Shown piece after piece: positions 32,818-42,581 of a stretch of DNA of 58,438 nucleotides. The DNA is from a bacterium BMS3Bbin08 (GTDB lineage: Bacteria; Nitrospirota; Thermodesulfovibrionia; UBA6902; BMS3Bbin08), in the NCBI GenBank assembly GCA_002897775.1, contig BDTR01000026.1, forward strand, positions 1 through 58,438, given 5' to 3'. The notes beneath the pieces were generated by a model. That model was given only the letters and a program-made list of their open reading frames with translations. It was not told where the DNA came from and did not search any database. The translations under genes were made by a program, and so were the position numbers. Position 1 is the stretch's first letter; every line of letters begins with the position of its first letter.

Positions 32818-34866
32818 TTAGATCAAAGGAACGATCAAAAGGGCAACGATATTGATGACCTTGATCATCGGATTGATGGCCGGACCTGCTGTGTCTTTGT
32901 ACGGGTCACCAACAGTGTCGCCTGTAACAGCGGCCTTGTGAGCGTCTGAACCCTTACCGCCGTAGTTGCCGTCTTCAATGTACTTTTTGGCATTGTCCCA
33001 TGCGCCGCCGCCGCTTGTCATTGCTATGGCCTGGAAAAGACCTGTAACGATAGCGCCTATGAGCAGTCCGCCGAGCGCCTCTCTGCCTAAAATCACCCCG
33101 ACAAGTATAGGCGCGACAACAGGAATAAGGGCAGGGAGCATCATCTGTTTGATAGCTGACTTTGTAACGATGTCAACACATTTACCGTATTCAGGTTTTG
33201 CCGTCCTTTCCATGATCCCGGGGATCTCCCTGAACTGACGGCGGACCTCGTCAACAACACCGCCTGCCGCCTTACCAACAGCCTCCATAAGGAGCGCACC
33301 GTAGTAATAGGGAAGCAGACCGCCGATGAACAGGCCCGCAAGTACCATCGGGTTAGAGAGATCGAATGCGAGTGTATCGGTAAAAGACCTTGAGTACTCG
33401 GCAAAGAGCACGAGCGCAGCAAGAGCTGCAGAACCGATGGCATAACCCTTTGTAACAGCCTTTGTTGTATTACCGACGGCGTCAAGAGGGTCGGTTATGT
33501 TACGGATCTCTTCAGGAAGTTCCGCCATCTCCGCGATACCGCCCGCGTTGTCAGTAATCGGACCGTATGAGTCAATTGCAACAACTATCCCGGTCATGGA
33601 AAGCATTGAGACCGCTGAAAGAGCAATTGCGAAGAGACCGGTCAGTACTCCATTTTCGCTGCCGCTGAAACCACCGCCGAGCGAGTATGCTCCAAGTATG
33701 GCTGCGACTATAACAATAACAGGCAAGGCTGTCGCTTTCATGCTTACTGCAAGACCTGCTATGACGTTTGTACCGGCGCCGGTCTGGCTGGCTGTTGCAA
33801 TATGCCGGACAGGGCTGTATTTGGTTGCTGTAAAATACTCTGTTATCATAACTATCAGGCCCGTAAGCACAAGCCCTATCAACGCAGCGCCGAATACGCT
33901 GCCTGCGGTGAATCCGCCTGTCTCTTCAGGTGTGAGGCCGTTGATAAAAAATGCGGATACAGCATAGAACGCGATTGCCGCCAGCGCGCCTGATACAGCA
34001 AGGCCTTTGTAAAGAGCCCCCATTATATACTGGCTCTTTCCAAGTTTTACAAAGTATGTTCCAATGATCGATGCGATAATCGAAACTCCGCCAAGCATAA
34101 GAGGGAACTCAACCCATGAACTCTCAGCGCCGAAGACTGTCTTTGCAAGAAGCATTGCCGCAACAAGTGTAACCGTGTATGTTTCATAAAGGTCGGCTGC
34201 CATTCCCGCGCAGTCACCAACGTTGTCGCCAACGTTGTCAGCGATAACCGCCGGGTTCCTCGGGTCGTCCTCGGGGATACCCGCCTCAACCTTGCCAACG
34301 ATGTCAGCACCGACGTCAGCGGCCTTTGTGTAGATACCCCCTGCGATGCGCGCGAACACGCTCATAAGCGAACAGCCGAAGCCAAGGCCGATAAGCGCGT
34401 GGAACGCCTGACCAGGCGCTATATTCAATACAAGGGTATAGAACCCGGCAAGGCCCAGAAGGCCGAGACCGACAACCATTACACCGGTAACAGAACCGCC
34501 TTTAAAGGCAACTGAAAGCGCAGACTGTATACCATGGTGCGCAGCCTGTGCCGTACGTACATTTGCGCGTACTGAAACCATCATCCCTATATAGCCGGCA
34601 AGCGCTGATCCGGCTGCTCCGATTATGAATCCTACAGCAATCCATTTACCGAGGAAAAATAAAAGGACAAACAAAACTGCCGCAACTATTGCAACTGCCT
34701 TGTACTCGCGCTTAAGGAATGCCGTAGCACCTTCTTTAACCGCATTTGATATCTCCTGCATACGCTCATTTCCAGCATCCTGCTTTGATATCCAGCTGGC
34801 AGTCAACAGGGCATAAACAACACCCAGTGCACCGCTGATAAGAGCAAATAAGACAATACCACTCAT
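32818..34866 (-). CDS. hppA: membrane-bound ion-translocating pyrophosphatase
   Basis: The 682-residue protein has about 16 hydrophobic segments and the catalytic loops of membrane pyrophosphatases: [20 protein letters not shown] (the DVGADLVGKVE signature), [19 protein letters not shown] and [20 protein letters not shown]. At the position that discriminates the two classes it reads [15 protein letters not shown], with Lys after GNTT, which in this family marks K+-independent, proton-pumping enzymes. Its place at the end of the adk-sat-apr-qmo block fits a role in hydrolysing PPi released or consumed by Sat while conserving energy as a proton gradient. Confidence 0.97.
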   Translation of the reverse strand: MSGIVLFALISGALGVVYALLTASWISKQDAGNERMQEISNAVKEGATAFLKREYKAVAIVAAVLFVLLFFLGKWIAVGFIIGAAGSALAGYIGMMVSVRANVRTAQAAHHGIQSALSVAFKGGSVTGVMVVGLGLLGLAGFYTLVLNIAPGQAFHALIGLGFGCSLMSVFARIAGGIYTKAADVGADIVGKVEAGIPEDDPRNPAVIADNVGDNVGDCAGMAADLYETYTVTLVAAMLLAKTVFGAESSWVEFPLMLGGVSIIASIIGTYFVKLGKSQYIMGALYKGLAVSGALAAIAFYAVSAFFINGLTPEETGGFTAGSVFGAALIGLVLTGLIVMITEYFTATKYSPVRHIATASQTGAGTNVIAGLAVSMKATALPVIVIVAAILGAYSLGGGFSGSENGVLTGLFAIALSAVSMLSMTGIVVAIDSYGPITDNAGGIAEMAELPEEIRNITDPLDAVGNTTKAVTKGYAIGSAALAALVLFAEYSRSFTDTLAFDLSNPMVLAGLFIGGLLPYYYGALLMEAVGKAAGGVVDEVRRQFREIPGIMERTAKPEYGKCVDIVTKSAIKQMMLPALIPVVAPILVGVILGREALGGLLIGAIVTGLFQAIAMTSGGGAWDNAKKYIEDGNYGGKGSDAHKAAVTGDTVGDPYKDTAGPAINPMIKVINIVALLIVPLI

Positions 34867-34884
34867 AAATCTACCCCCTTTCTA

Positions 34885-34985
34885 AAATTGTTGATTGTTG
34901 ATTGTCAATTGTCAATTGCATTTTTCATTTTCGATTTACGATTGTCGATCGTCGATTTAATTTTGTCTTTCAATTGTCAATTGTT
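34885..34985. repeat. AATTGACAATTG-type dispersed repeat
   Basis: ATTGTTGATTGTTGATTGTC, AATTGTCAATTG and TTTCAATTGTCAATTG fill the gap between qmoC and hppA. It belongs to the family also seen at 24785 and 49150, and the qmoC stop lies inside it. Confidence 0.6.
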
Positions 34986-36088
34986 TTGTCCCTTCCTGAG
35001 TATTTGGCAAAGCACATTGCCGTCCCCCTGTAAAAAAGGTGTGCCAGCTTTGAATAAGGGAGATAAACAAAAAGAGAGAACACAAAAACAAGGTGTATAA
35101 AGTAAATAGGATAAGCAAGCCCCGCGATCCCGGCAAGCCTTGTCAGGTAAGCCAGAATTCCGGATGCCATCACAACAGCTATAATTGTTATGAGCAGCCA
35201 GTCAAAATAGCTTCCAATACCAACCTTGGCGGCATTTTTAAACCTGTTCATAACCATAAGTGAAACGCCGAGCAAAAGGCCTGCTGCTCCTGCAAGTCCA
35301 AAGAGCTTGACGATCCATCCCTTGCCGAATAATGAGAAAGGAGACATTACATGGAATATATCAATATAAAGCACTCCGAAACCAGTGGCAATAGCAAGCG
35401 CTACAAAACTGTAGAACACCAGAAAATGCGACAGAAACCTGTCCTTGCTCACACCGCAGTCCTTAAACTTACCGTGGCTTATAACATCCTTTGCGGTCGC
35501 GATGATGCTTCCCTTCAGGTCCCCGGACGTTACACCTGCCGCCTGCTTCATGTCTTTCCAGAATTTCATCACACCCATCACACCGACCGCCAAACCAAAG
35601 AGAAGAGCAGGCGTAAAAACAAACTGGATCGTATGGATCGGGAAGAAATTCGAAAATACTATGTCGCCTTCCGGGATACTGAAACCGCCTGTGATTAAAA
35701 GTATTATCGCCGGGATCAGAAACAGGACCGGCATGAACGTCTTATTGTTCACAAGCCCCGCAAGAAAAGCAGGGGCGGAATACTGCTGTATGGTCTGCTT
35801 CCTGATAGCACCCAGGACCTCTGCCGGCTTCGCGCCCCTGGGGCAATAGGCAGTACAGTCATTGCACTGCTGGCAGAGCCACACATCGGGATTGCCTTTA
35901 AACTTGTCTTTCAGGCCCCACTGCGCCCATATCATCTCTTTCCGGGGGAACGGGTTCTGGTCAGGGGTTACGTTGCAGACGACCGAGCAGGTCGCGCACT
36001 GGTAGCACTTTTTAAGGGATTCGCCCCCTGCCGCAATAACACCTTTAACAAAATCAAGGTCAGGTTTTACTATTGTTGCCTCAGCCAT
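34970..36088 (-). CDS. qmoC: quinone-interacting membrane-bound oxidoreductase subunit QmoC
   Basis: The 372-residue protein has an HdrC-like N-terminus with two cluster motifs (CYQCATCSVVC near residue 18 and CQQCNDCTAYCPRG near 71). A HdrE/cytochrome b-type membrane part with about six helices follows (for example MPVLFLIPAIILLITGGFSI and FLVFYSFVALAIATGFGVLY). QmoC links menaquinol in the membrane to the soluble QmoAB flavoproteins and so to APS reductase. It is the last qmo gene, 79 bp after qmoB. The stop lies in a dispersed repeat that may have reshaped the 3' end. Confidence 0.95.
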   Translation of the reverse strand: MAEATIVKPDLDFVKGVIAAGGESLKKCYQCATCSVVCNVTPDQNPFPRKEMIWAQWGLKDKFKGNPDVWLCQQCNDCTAYCPRGAKPAEVLGAIRKQTIQQYSAPAFLAGLVNNKTFMPVLFLIPAIILLITGGFSIPEGDIVFSNFFPIHTIQFVFTPALLFGLAVGVMGVMKFWKDMKQAAGVTSGDLKGSIIATAKDVISHGKFKDCGVSKDRFLSHFLVFYSFVALAIATGFGVLYIDIFHVMSPFSLFGKGWIVKLFGLAGAAGLLLGVSLMVMNRFKNAAKVGIGSYFDWLLITIIAVVMASGILAYLTRLAGIAGLAYPIYFIHLVFVFSLFVYLPYSKLAHLFYRGTAMCFAKYSGRDKTIDN

Positions 36089-36105
36089 TTATACCTCCTT
36101 TAAAA

Positions 36106-36166
36106 CAGAACCCGGAACCCAGACTTTCTTGTCTGTGATCTGTGCTCTTTGCTCTGTGTTCTGTCT
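36106..36166. repeat. CTCTGTGTTCTGT-type repeat between qmoC and qmoB
   Basis: GAACCCGGAACCCAGAC, then CTGTGATCTGTGCTC and CTCTGTGTTCTGTC occur here. The same vocabulary is found in the DUF3108 gene 5' end (25563-25660). Confidence 0.6.
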
Positions 36167-36167
36167 T

Positions 36168-38408
36168 TTAGAATTCTTTGAACGGATTCGGTTCAAACCC
36201 ATCCAGCTTTTCCACATATTCATTCAGGATCTCGGGCAGTTTATCGTAGTCTGATATTGAAAGCTGCACAAGCTCTACCCTTTCAGGCTCAAGCATAAGC
36301 CTGCCAAGTGTCTCCTGAAGCTTGCCGAGCCTTTCCTGCGCGAGCTCGCTTCCCTTTACAAAATGGCACTGGTAGTTCTCTCCGAACTTGCAGCCCAGGA
36401 GGATCATTCCGTCTATCCCCCTTGATAAGGCGTCAGCTATCCATGCCAGATTCAGGGTACCGAGGCACCTGACAGAAACAAACCTTATTGCTGAAGGCAG
36501 TTTCTGCCGTTTCATCGCTGCCGCGTCAAGGGCGGGATACGCGTCGTTCTCGCATACAAGACCTAAAAGCCTCAATCCTTCGTCAGGGACATCCATGGTC
36601 TTAAACATCGAAGATATCATATCTATACTGAAATCTTTAAAGTTAATAACTCTTTCAGGACAGGAACCAAGACAGGTGCCGCACCTGCGGCAACGTGTCA
36701 TTTTATGGAAAGGAGTACCCTTTTCATCTTCTTCTATCGCGCCAAAGGGACATTCCTCAGTGCACCTCTTGCATGAAGTACACTTATTAAGGTTCACTTC
36801 AGGATAGGTCTGGTCCCAGGCCCTCGGGTGAACCGCGTATCCGTTGGCTGTTGCCTCTATACATTGAATAGCCTTCATACTCGCTCCAAGGGCGTCTTCA
36901 ATACTCTGGAGCATGTTCATGGGCTGGCGTACGCTTCCGGCCGCGTAAATACCCGTCCTGAGAGTCTCGTACTGAAAACATATGTAATTGGAATCCGCGA
37001 AACCATACGCCTCGTCAAGGCCGGGCAGTTCAGGGCCCTGTTTGTAATCAAGCTTAAGAATATTAGGCACCTTATGAGGCTCCAGAGCCGCGTTCGGGTC
37101 AGGTTTGCCGCCTGATGCAGTGAGCTGTTCGTCAAACTTCTTTTTCCATTCCGCCAGCACGTCCTGCTCTATCTTTGTGTTAGGCACCATTCCGGTTGCA
37201 AGCACGACCAGGTCTGCTTCTATGCTGACGTCTTCACCAAGCAGGGTGTCTTTAACGTTAACAAGCAGATCGCCGCCGGACGCCTCGCTTACCCCTGTAA
37301 CTTCACCTTTTGTAAGCATGACGCCAGGGTCATTCTGCATGCTCTGGTAGAAAAGCTCGTACTGGCCCGGTGTCCTTATATCTTTGTAAAGGACATAAGC
37401 TATTGCATCCGGGTTTTTCTCCCTTACATACGCGGCCTGTTTTAATGATGTAAGACAGCAGAATGAAGAGCAGTATGGAAGGTGATTGGCGTCACGCGAG
37501 CCTGCGCACTGGATGAATGCCACTCTTTTTGCTTCCTTGCCGTCAGACGGCCTGGTGATCTTGCCGCTTGAGGCCATTTCCTCCATCTGGACATTTGTTA
37601 TTACATTGGGGTTTTTGCCGTAACCAAGATGTTCGAGCTTGCCGGCGTCATAAGGACGCCATCCGGCAGCCATGATAATAGAGCCTGCCTTTTCCTGCTC
37701 TGTGCCTCCCGCTGTTTTAATGGCAACATCATACTGTCCGGGAAAACCAACGATCTTTTCGACCTCTGAAGAGGTATAAACCTTTATATTATCGTGGGAT
37801 ATGACCCTTTCAGCAACAGATTTAACAGTCGGCTCCTCAAGGCTCTCGAAGGGGTAGCTCTGAGGAAGCTGCTTATACATCTTTGCGGCCCAGCCGCCCA
37901 GTTCAGGGCTTTTCTCAACAACAATTGCCTTGTATCCAGCGTCAGCGACTCCAAGGGCGGATGTCAGGCCGGTTATGCCGCCGCCTACGACCAGAACTGA
38001 CTTGTCGGTTTCTTCCAGCATAAAGGGCTCCGGGAAATCCCCTTTTTGGGCCTTTACAATGCCCATTCTCATATAGTCTTCGGCCAATGCCTGGGTATCC
38101 TCTGTCTTTGGCTCCTGGCTCCAGGCCACGAACTCCCTCAGATTTATCCTCTCCACCAGGTTTCCGGGAAAACTGAACTCCCTGAACTTTACCCTGGGAG
38201 AACACGCGGCAACAACGACCGTGTTGACGCCTTCGCCGCTGATATCATTTTTTATAAGCTCAAGACCTTCGGTACCGCACAGGGCATCATGGGTCTTGCA
38301 TACAGGGATCTGTTTCTCCTTTGTGGCGACCTCCTGCAGTTTCTCTATCTCAACAGTATCCGCGATATTACAGCCCTTACATATATATACACCCAGTTTC
38401 TTTTCCAT
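36168..38408 (-). CDS. qmoB: QmoB, HdrA/MvhD-like flavoprotein
   Basis: The 746-residue protein has an N-terminal CxxC-type segment (GVYICKGCNI) and an FAD-binding SVLVVGGGITGLTSALGVAD. It also has the CAGSRD signature, two ferredoxin clusters (CTSCKRCTEECPFG and CRRCGTCLGSCPERV) and a C-terminal MvhD-like domain (VRCLGTLNLAWIADAL and LLGCKFGENYQCHF). In the Qmo complex it relays or confurcates electrons between menaquinol and APS reductase. Its ATG overlaps the qmoA stop (TGATG), giving coupled translation. Confidence 0.96.
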   Translation of the reverse strand: MEKKLGVYICKGCNIADTVEIEKLQEVATKEKQIPVCKTHDALCGTEGLELIKNDISGEGVNTVVVAACSPRVKFREFSFPGNLVERINLREFVAWSQEPKTEDTQALAEDYMRMGIVKAQKGDFPEPFMLEETDKSVLVVGGGITGLTSALGVADAGYKAIVVEKSPELGGWAAKMYKQLPQSYPFESLEEPTVKSVAERVISHDNIKVYTSSEVEKIVGFPGQYDVAIKTAGGTEQEKAGSIIMAAGWRPYDAGKLEHLGYGKNPNVITNVQMEEMASSGKITRPSDGKEAKRVAFIQCAGSRDANHLPYCSSFCCLTSLKQAAYVREKNPDAIAYVLYKDIRTPGQYELFYQSMQNDPGVMLTKGEVTGVSEASGGDLLVNVKDTLLGEDVSIEADLVVLATGMVPNTKIEQDVLAEWKKKFDEQLTASGGKPDPNAALEPHKVPNILKLDYKQGPELPGLDEAYGFADSNYICFQYETLRTGIYAAGSVRQPMNMLQSIEDALGASMKAIQCIEATANGYAVHPRAWDQTYPEVNLNKCTSCKRCTEECPFGAIEEDEKGTPFHKMTRCRRCGTCLGSCPERVINFKDFSIDMISSMFKTMDVPDEGLRLLGLVCENDAYPALDAAAMKRQKLPSAIRFVSVRCLGTLNLAWIADALSRGIDGMILLGCKFGENYQCHFVKGSELAQERLGKLQETLGRLMLEPERVELVQLSISDYDKLPEILNEYVEKLDGFEPNPFKEF

Positions 38409-39673
38409 CAGGATTTCCTCCCTACTGTCTGAATAGCTTTAAGCGCGGCCCCTGTTGCTTCCTGAACCGATTTTGCGACGTCTGACGGGTTCTTGACACA
38501 GCCCACAGCATAAATACCCTTCTGGTCCTTTCCGGGAACCATAAAACCGTTCTCATTTATCTTGACATCAGCCGGAAGTTTGACCTCCCCGACAGTCGGG
38601 GCCATGCCTGTTGCAAGGACACAGAGGTCGATATTAACTTTAACCTTGCCGCCTGCCAGTATATCCTCGGCCTCGACTATTATATCTTTTGTCGCCGGGT
38701 CCTCGGACACCTTTGCGACCTTGCCCTTTATCAACGAGACATTTTCATCATCCTTGATCTTATTCAAAAATCTCTCATACGCGGTCCCCGGTGTGCGGAT
38801 GTCAATGTAAAACATATATACCTTTGAATCCGGGTACTGCTCCCTTACATAAGTAGCCTGTTTTAAAGAGGCCATGCAGCATACCGCCGAGCAAAAGGCA
38901 AGATGGTTCTCATCCCTTGAACCGGCGCACTGAACAAAAGCAACTCTTTTTGCTTCCTTGCCGTCAGAAAGCCTTGTGATCTTTCCTCCTGTGGGCCCGT
39001 TCTGGGACGCGATCCTTTCCATCATCACGTTTGTGATGATATCGGGGCTTGTGCCGAACCCGAGATTGTCTATCTTTGACGCGTCATAAGGGTTCCAGCC
39101 TGTGGCAAGGACAATGGAACCTGTTTTTATTTTCATTGTCTCGGGCTTCATATCAAGCTGGATCGCGTCATATTTGCAGGCGTCCGAGCATTTTGAGCAG
39201 TCCCCTTTTCTGCACGCGTTATCATCTATAACATACTGCTGCGGAAAAGACTGTTCACTGGAAATGTAAGCGGCCTTTCTTTTATCAAGACCGAAATTCA
39301 TGTCATTTAAGACCTCTACAGGACATACCTCTGTGCACGCGTTGCATCCGGTGCATTTGTCATTCACATAACGGGGATTCAGCCTTACGGTCACCTCATA
39401 GCTGCCGGGCTGTCCTGAAATGTCCTGTATCTCAGCCATGGTATGAAAGGTAACGCGGGAACTGAACTTTATTCTCCTGTAGTTTATCTCCAGTCCGCAG
39501 GCAGGCGGGCAGAGCTTGGGAAAATACTTGTTCATCCTTGACACCCTGCCGCCCAGAAACGGGGTTTTCTCCAAAAGCGCGATATTATAGCCTGCTTCAG
39601 CCGCCTCTGTGGCCGCCGTAAGGCCGCTTATACCGCCGCCTACAACCAGAATGTTAGTTTCGAGCTCTGACAT
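38408..39673 (-). CDS. qmoA: QmoA, HdrA-like flavoprotein
   Basis: The 421-residue protein starts MSELETNILVVGGGISGLTA (FAD-binding). It carries the LCPPACGLEINYRRI segment found in QmoA, a ferredoxin motif CTGCNACTEVCPVE near residue 110, a second Cys group CRKGDCSKCSDACK, and ATGWNPYDASKI and CAGSRDENH. With QmoB it forms the soluble part of the Qmo complex. It starts 247 bp downstream of aprA, beyond the palindrome at 39866-39899, so it may be transcribed or processed separately from aprBA. GGAGG precedes the start. Confidence 0.96.
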   Translation of the reverse strand: MSELETNILVVGGGISGLTAATEAAEAGYNIALLEKTPFLGGRVSRMNKYFPKLCPPACGLEINYRRIKFSSRVTFHTMAEIQDISGQPGSYEVTVRLNPRYVNDKCTGCNACTEVCPVEVLNDMNFGLDKRKAAYISSEQSFPQQYVIDDNACRKGDCSKCSDACKYDAIQLDMKPETMKIKTGSIVLATGWNPYDASKIDNLGFGTSPDIITNVMMERIASQNGPTGGKITRLSDGKEAKRVAFVQCAGSRDENHLAFCSAVCCMASLKQATYVREQYPDSKVYMFYIDIRTPGTAYERFLNKIKDDENVSLIKGKVAKVSEDPATKDIIVEAEDILAGGKVKVNIDLCVLATGMAPTVGEVKLPADVKINENGFMVPGKDQKGIYAVGCVKNPSDVAKSVQEATGAALKAIQTVGRKS

Positions 39674-39865
39674 ACAATGCCTCCATTAATGCTAATTTAT
39701 TGAGTTATTGAGCAATAAAGTTATCTAAAAAAGCCTTCCGGCACGGAATACTTTACTACAAAAAATATTAGTTAGTAAAAGCATGTATACCGGAGCCTCT
39801 TTTTTTAATTCAAAAAAAAACAACTCCATTACTTAATAACTAAATAACTTGATTGTTCATTAATA

Positions 39866-39899
39866 ATTCTCCGGGCGCCGGTACCGGCGCCCGGAGAAT
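39866..39899 (-). terminator. 34-bp perfect GC-rich palindrome after aprA
   Basis: ATTCTCCGGGCGCCG, GTAC and CGGCGCCCGGAGAAT form a perfect palindrome 21 bp after the aprA stop. On the minus strand it is followed by TATTAATG rather than a long T run, so it may be a partial terminator or an mRNA-stabilising end separating aprBA from qmoABC. Confidence 0.7.
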
Positions 39900-39919
39900 A
39901 TCTGCTCGAGATCAGAAGG

Positions 39920-41929
39920 TTATTTTACAATCTCTACGAAATCCCGCTTGGACATCGTAAACTCTCCGGTTTTCATGTCGTAAGTAGAACATGTGAAAAC
40001 CTTCCAGTTGTCGTCATCGATGAAGTCGTGGTCGCCTCTGTAGTAGTAGCCAGGGTATCTGCTCTCTTCCCTGTAGAGAATGTGGCGGGCATGTGCCTCC
40101 AGAGAAAGTATCCTGTGGTAATTCTCCCAGCACCTCATGAGTTCATGAAGGTTGGCCGCGCCCAGCTTGGCAGAGTCCTCTTTCAGCACTACGAGCTGTC
40201 TTAATCCTTCATCCAGCATGGTCTTTGACGTCATATACCATGTTGAGATACCGCCAAAGTACTCGTCAGCGATCTTCTGCAGTCTTGCCTGGAGCATACC
40301 TGGCTTGATGTAATTAGGATTTACATCAGGGTCTGTTGTATAGGTTTTGCTCTTCTCAAATACCTCATACGGCAGATAGAGTTCTGCTGCAATCTCATCA
40401 GCAGTCCTTCTGGCCGCTGGTTTGTAATCAGGGTTGTCAAGTATGAACGCTATTGCAGCCTTGCCTGCAATTCTACCCTCTGCATGGGAGCCTGATGAGA
40501 ACTTGTGACCTGATGCGCCAACCACGTCACCGGCCATGAAAAGACCCGGTACTGTGGACATTCTGTTGTAGCCCCAGCTGTAATGATCCGGTGTTCCCGG
40601 GATATCGCCGGGACCGCTGCACCAGAATCCCGCGCAGCCGGCGTGTGAACCGAGGATATACGGCTCTGTCGGCATGATCTCAGAAGGCGATTTGGAAGGG
40701 TCAATATCCTTGGCCGCCCAGAGGCCCGCCTGTCCGATACACATATCAAGGAAGTCCTCCCATGCCTCAGCTTCAAGGTGCTTGATCTTCTTTTTGGCTT
40801 CCTTCTCACCAAGCTTTTCGACAAATGTCTTATTAATGACATCCATTGCCTGATCGGTTCTCATTATTATAGGACCTTTACCGGCCTTCATGTCCTTCAT
40901 CATCAGATGGTTTCTGATCGCAGTGCCCATCTTGCCAACATACTTCTCGCCGTATTTCTTCCTGGCGTCAGCAAGGTATTCCTCGTTCGCGCAGTAGTCT
41001 TCTCCGAGGCTGTTGGTTGCTTTTGCCTTAAAGAACAGGAACCATGCGCCGACAGGTCCGTAACCGTCCTTGAATCTTGCGGGAACGAACCTGTTTTCCA
41101 TCAGGGTCAACTCTGCGCCGGCCTGCATACCAAGGGCATACCCTGAACCCGCGTTCCATACAGGATACCACGCCCTGCCCTGGCCTTCTTTGGAAGACCT
41201 CGGCCTGAAGCAGTTAACCGCTCCACCAGAAGCATTTATCATTGCCTTGGCCTTAAAGATATATATCTTATTTTCCCTGACGCTGAAGCCTGCCGCCGCT
41301 GCAACCCTCTTAGGGTCATTGGCATCTTTTAAGAGTCTTACGATAAAGACCCTCTCAAAAAGGTTCTGGTCAACGCCGGTTTCCTTCCTGTTGACCTCAA
41401 GGGCCTTTTTCGCGGCTTCAGCCACGATGGCCTTGTAGGACTCGCCGTTGATCATTATCTGCCATTTGCCTGTTCTGACAGGTGTGCCGCCTTCTCTTAA
41501 TGATTTCTTTCCTGCATCCTTTGCCTGAAAGCCATCGAGAGAAAAGCCGTCGTCACCTTTTTTCCAGATCGGAAGACCCCACTCCTCAAACATCTGAACG
41601 CTATCGTCAACGTGCCTGCCGAGGTCAAACACAAGGTCTTCCCTTGTGATTCCCATCAGGTCTGCTCTTACGTACCTGACATAATCCTCGATCTTGTTCT
41701 CACCAATATACGTGTTGATAGCGGACAGTCCCATCGCAACCGCGCCGCTTCTGTCTGTGGCGGCCTTATCGACCATTGTGATCTTTAATTTATTAGCTGA
41801 CGCCCATCTGGCCGCCTCATAAGCAGCGCCGCAGCATGCCATGCCGCCGCCGATAAGGAGAAGGTCTGTCTCAACCTCAACGACTTCCGGCTTTTGACAA
41901 TACGAAAATGTACAAGTTTCTTTTTCCAT
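39920..41929 (-). CDS. aprA: adenylylsulfate (APS) reductase subunit alpha
   Basis: The 669-residue flavoprotein begins MEKETCTFSYCQKPEVVEVE and has the FAD motif LLLIGGGMACCGAAYEAARW. AprA signatures follow: MGLSAINTYIG, FEEWGLPIWK, ASGGAVNCFRPRS and a late GASGHKFSSGSHAEGRIAGK. It reduces APS to sulfite and AMP (or the reverse in sulfur oxidation) in the cytoplasm. ATG 41929 has an ideal GGAGGTG ribosome-binding site; a longer frame to 42022 would overlap aprB and is rejected. It lies 16 bp after aprB. Confidence 0.98.
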   Translation of the reverse strand: MEKETCTFSYCQKPEVVEVETDLLLIGGGMACCGAAYEAARWASANKLKITMVDKAATDRSGAVAMGLSAINTYIGENKIEDYVRYVRADLMGITREDLVFDLGRHVDDSVQMFEEWGLPIWKKGDDGFSLDGFQAKDAGKKSLREGGTPVRTGKWQIMINGESYKAIVAEAAKKALEVNRKETGVDQNLFERVFIVRLLKDANDPKRVAAAAGFSVRENKIYIFKAKAMINASGGAVNCFRPRSSKEGQGRAWYPVWNAGSGYALGMQAGAELTLMENRFVPARFKDGYGPVGAWFLFFKAKATNSLGEDYCANEEYLADARKKYGEKYVGKMGTAIRNHLMMKDMKAGKGPIIMRTDQAMDVINKTFVEKLGEKEAKKKIKHLEAEAWEDFLDMCIGQAGLWAAKDIDPSKSPSEIMPTEPYILGSHAGCAGFWCSGPGDIPGTPDHYSWGYNRMSTVPGLFMAGDVVGASGHKFSSGSHAEGRIAGKAAIAFILDNPDYKPAARRTADEIAAELYLPYEVFEKSKTYTTDPDVNPNYIKPGMLQARLQKIADEYFGGISTWYMTSKTMLDEGLRQLVVLKEDSAKLGAANLHELMRCWENYHRILSLEAHARHILYREESRYPGYYYRGDHDFIDDDNWKVFTCSTYDMKTGEFTMSKRDFVEIVK

Positions 41930-41945
41930 TGTTATTTCACCTCCT

Positions 41946-42365
41946 TTATTCTTTTCTTGCTTCGTAGTTAAAAAAACCAGGCTGTTTGATCTTTGACATA
42001 TCTGCTTCCGGTTTTCCGGCATACGGGTCGATCGAGTCTTCAGCCGTGGTCCTGATGGGGAACTTAAACCTTTTCAGAGTACCGTTTCTGAACTTGACCG
42101 TCCACATAATGGCGTCAGTTCCCCTTAAAGGAATAACGCTCGCGCCGAGTGGAACAAAGTCTGCATAGCCCCTGACTTCAATTGCCTGAGTCGGGCAGAT
42201 CTTGACACAGTTGTAGCACTCCCAGCACTGGTCAGGTTCCTGATTGTATGCCTTCATGAGATCCCTGTTCAGGGCCATAAGGTCATTTGGGCAGATATAC
42301 TGACATGCTGTCTTGTCCTGCGCCTTGCAGCCGTCGCATTTTTCTGCAATTACAAAACTTGGCAT
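41946..42365 (-). CDS. aprB: adenylylsulfate reductase subunit beta
   Basis: The 139-residue ferredoxin-like protein has two 4Fe-4S sets: CDGC-x6-ACQYICPNDLM near the start and CWECYNCVKICPTQAIEVRG near residue 48. A TVKFRNGTLKRFKFPIRTTAE tail follows, which wraps around AprA. It feeds electrons from QmoABC to the AprA flavin. At 139 residues it is slightly shorter than most AprB. It shares the AGA/AGG arginine usage of aprA, unlike sat upstream. Confidence 0.97.
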   Translation of the reverse strand: MPSFVIAEKCDGCKAQDKTACQYICPNDLMALNRDLMKAYNQEPDQCWECYNCVKICPTQAIEVRGYADFVPLGASVIPLRGTDAIMWTVKFRNGTLKRFKFPIRTTAEDSIDPYAGKPEADMSKIKQPGFFNYEARKE

Positions 42366-42426
42366 AATCCAACCTCCTTATTTATTGTTCCTGCTTATTT
42401 AATAAGCTGGTGATCCTCAAAGTTCT

Positions 42427-42440
42427 CCGTTTTAAAACGG
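42427..42440. promoter_or_regulatory. 14-bp perfect palindrome upstream of aprB
   Basis: CCGTTTTAAAACGG lies 62 bp upstream of the aprB start, in the gap between sat and aprBA. It is a plausible operator for a regulator of APS reductase. Confidence 0.4.
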
Positions 42441-42475
42441 CATTCTACCTGATCCTTCACACCCCCTTTCAAGCG

Positions 42476-42508
42476 CTAATGATGCCTTAACAGTGGAGGC
42501 ATCATTAG
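42476..42508. terminator. 12-bp perfect stem-loop between sat and aprB
   Basis: CTAATGATGCCT (42476-42487) and AGGCATCATTAG (42497-42508) surround a 9-nt loop, about 75 bp after the sat stop. A T-rich run follows only on the plus strand. On the minus strand it would be a stable 3' end for sat, or an attenuator before aprBA. Confidence 0.5.
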
Positions 42509-42581
42509 TTTTATCCTTCTGCATGCTTATGCATCTTTAATTTCAGCTTTTTTTGCGAATTGCCTTCAATAAGACGTAAAT

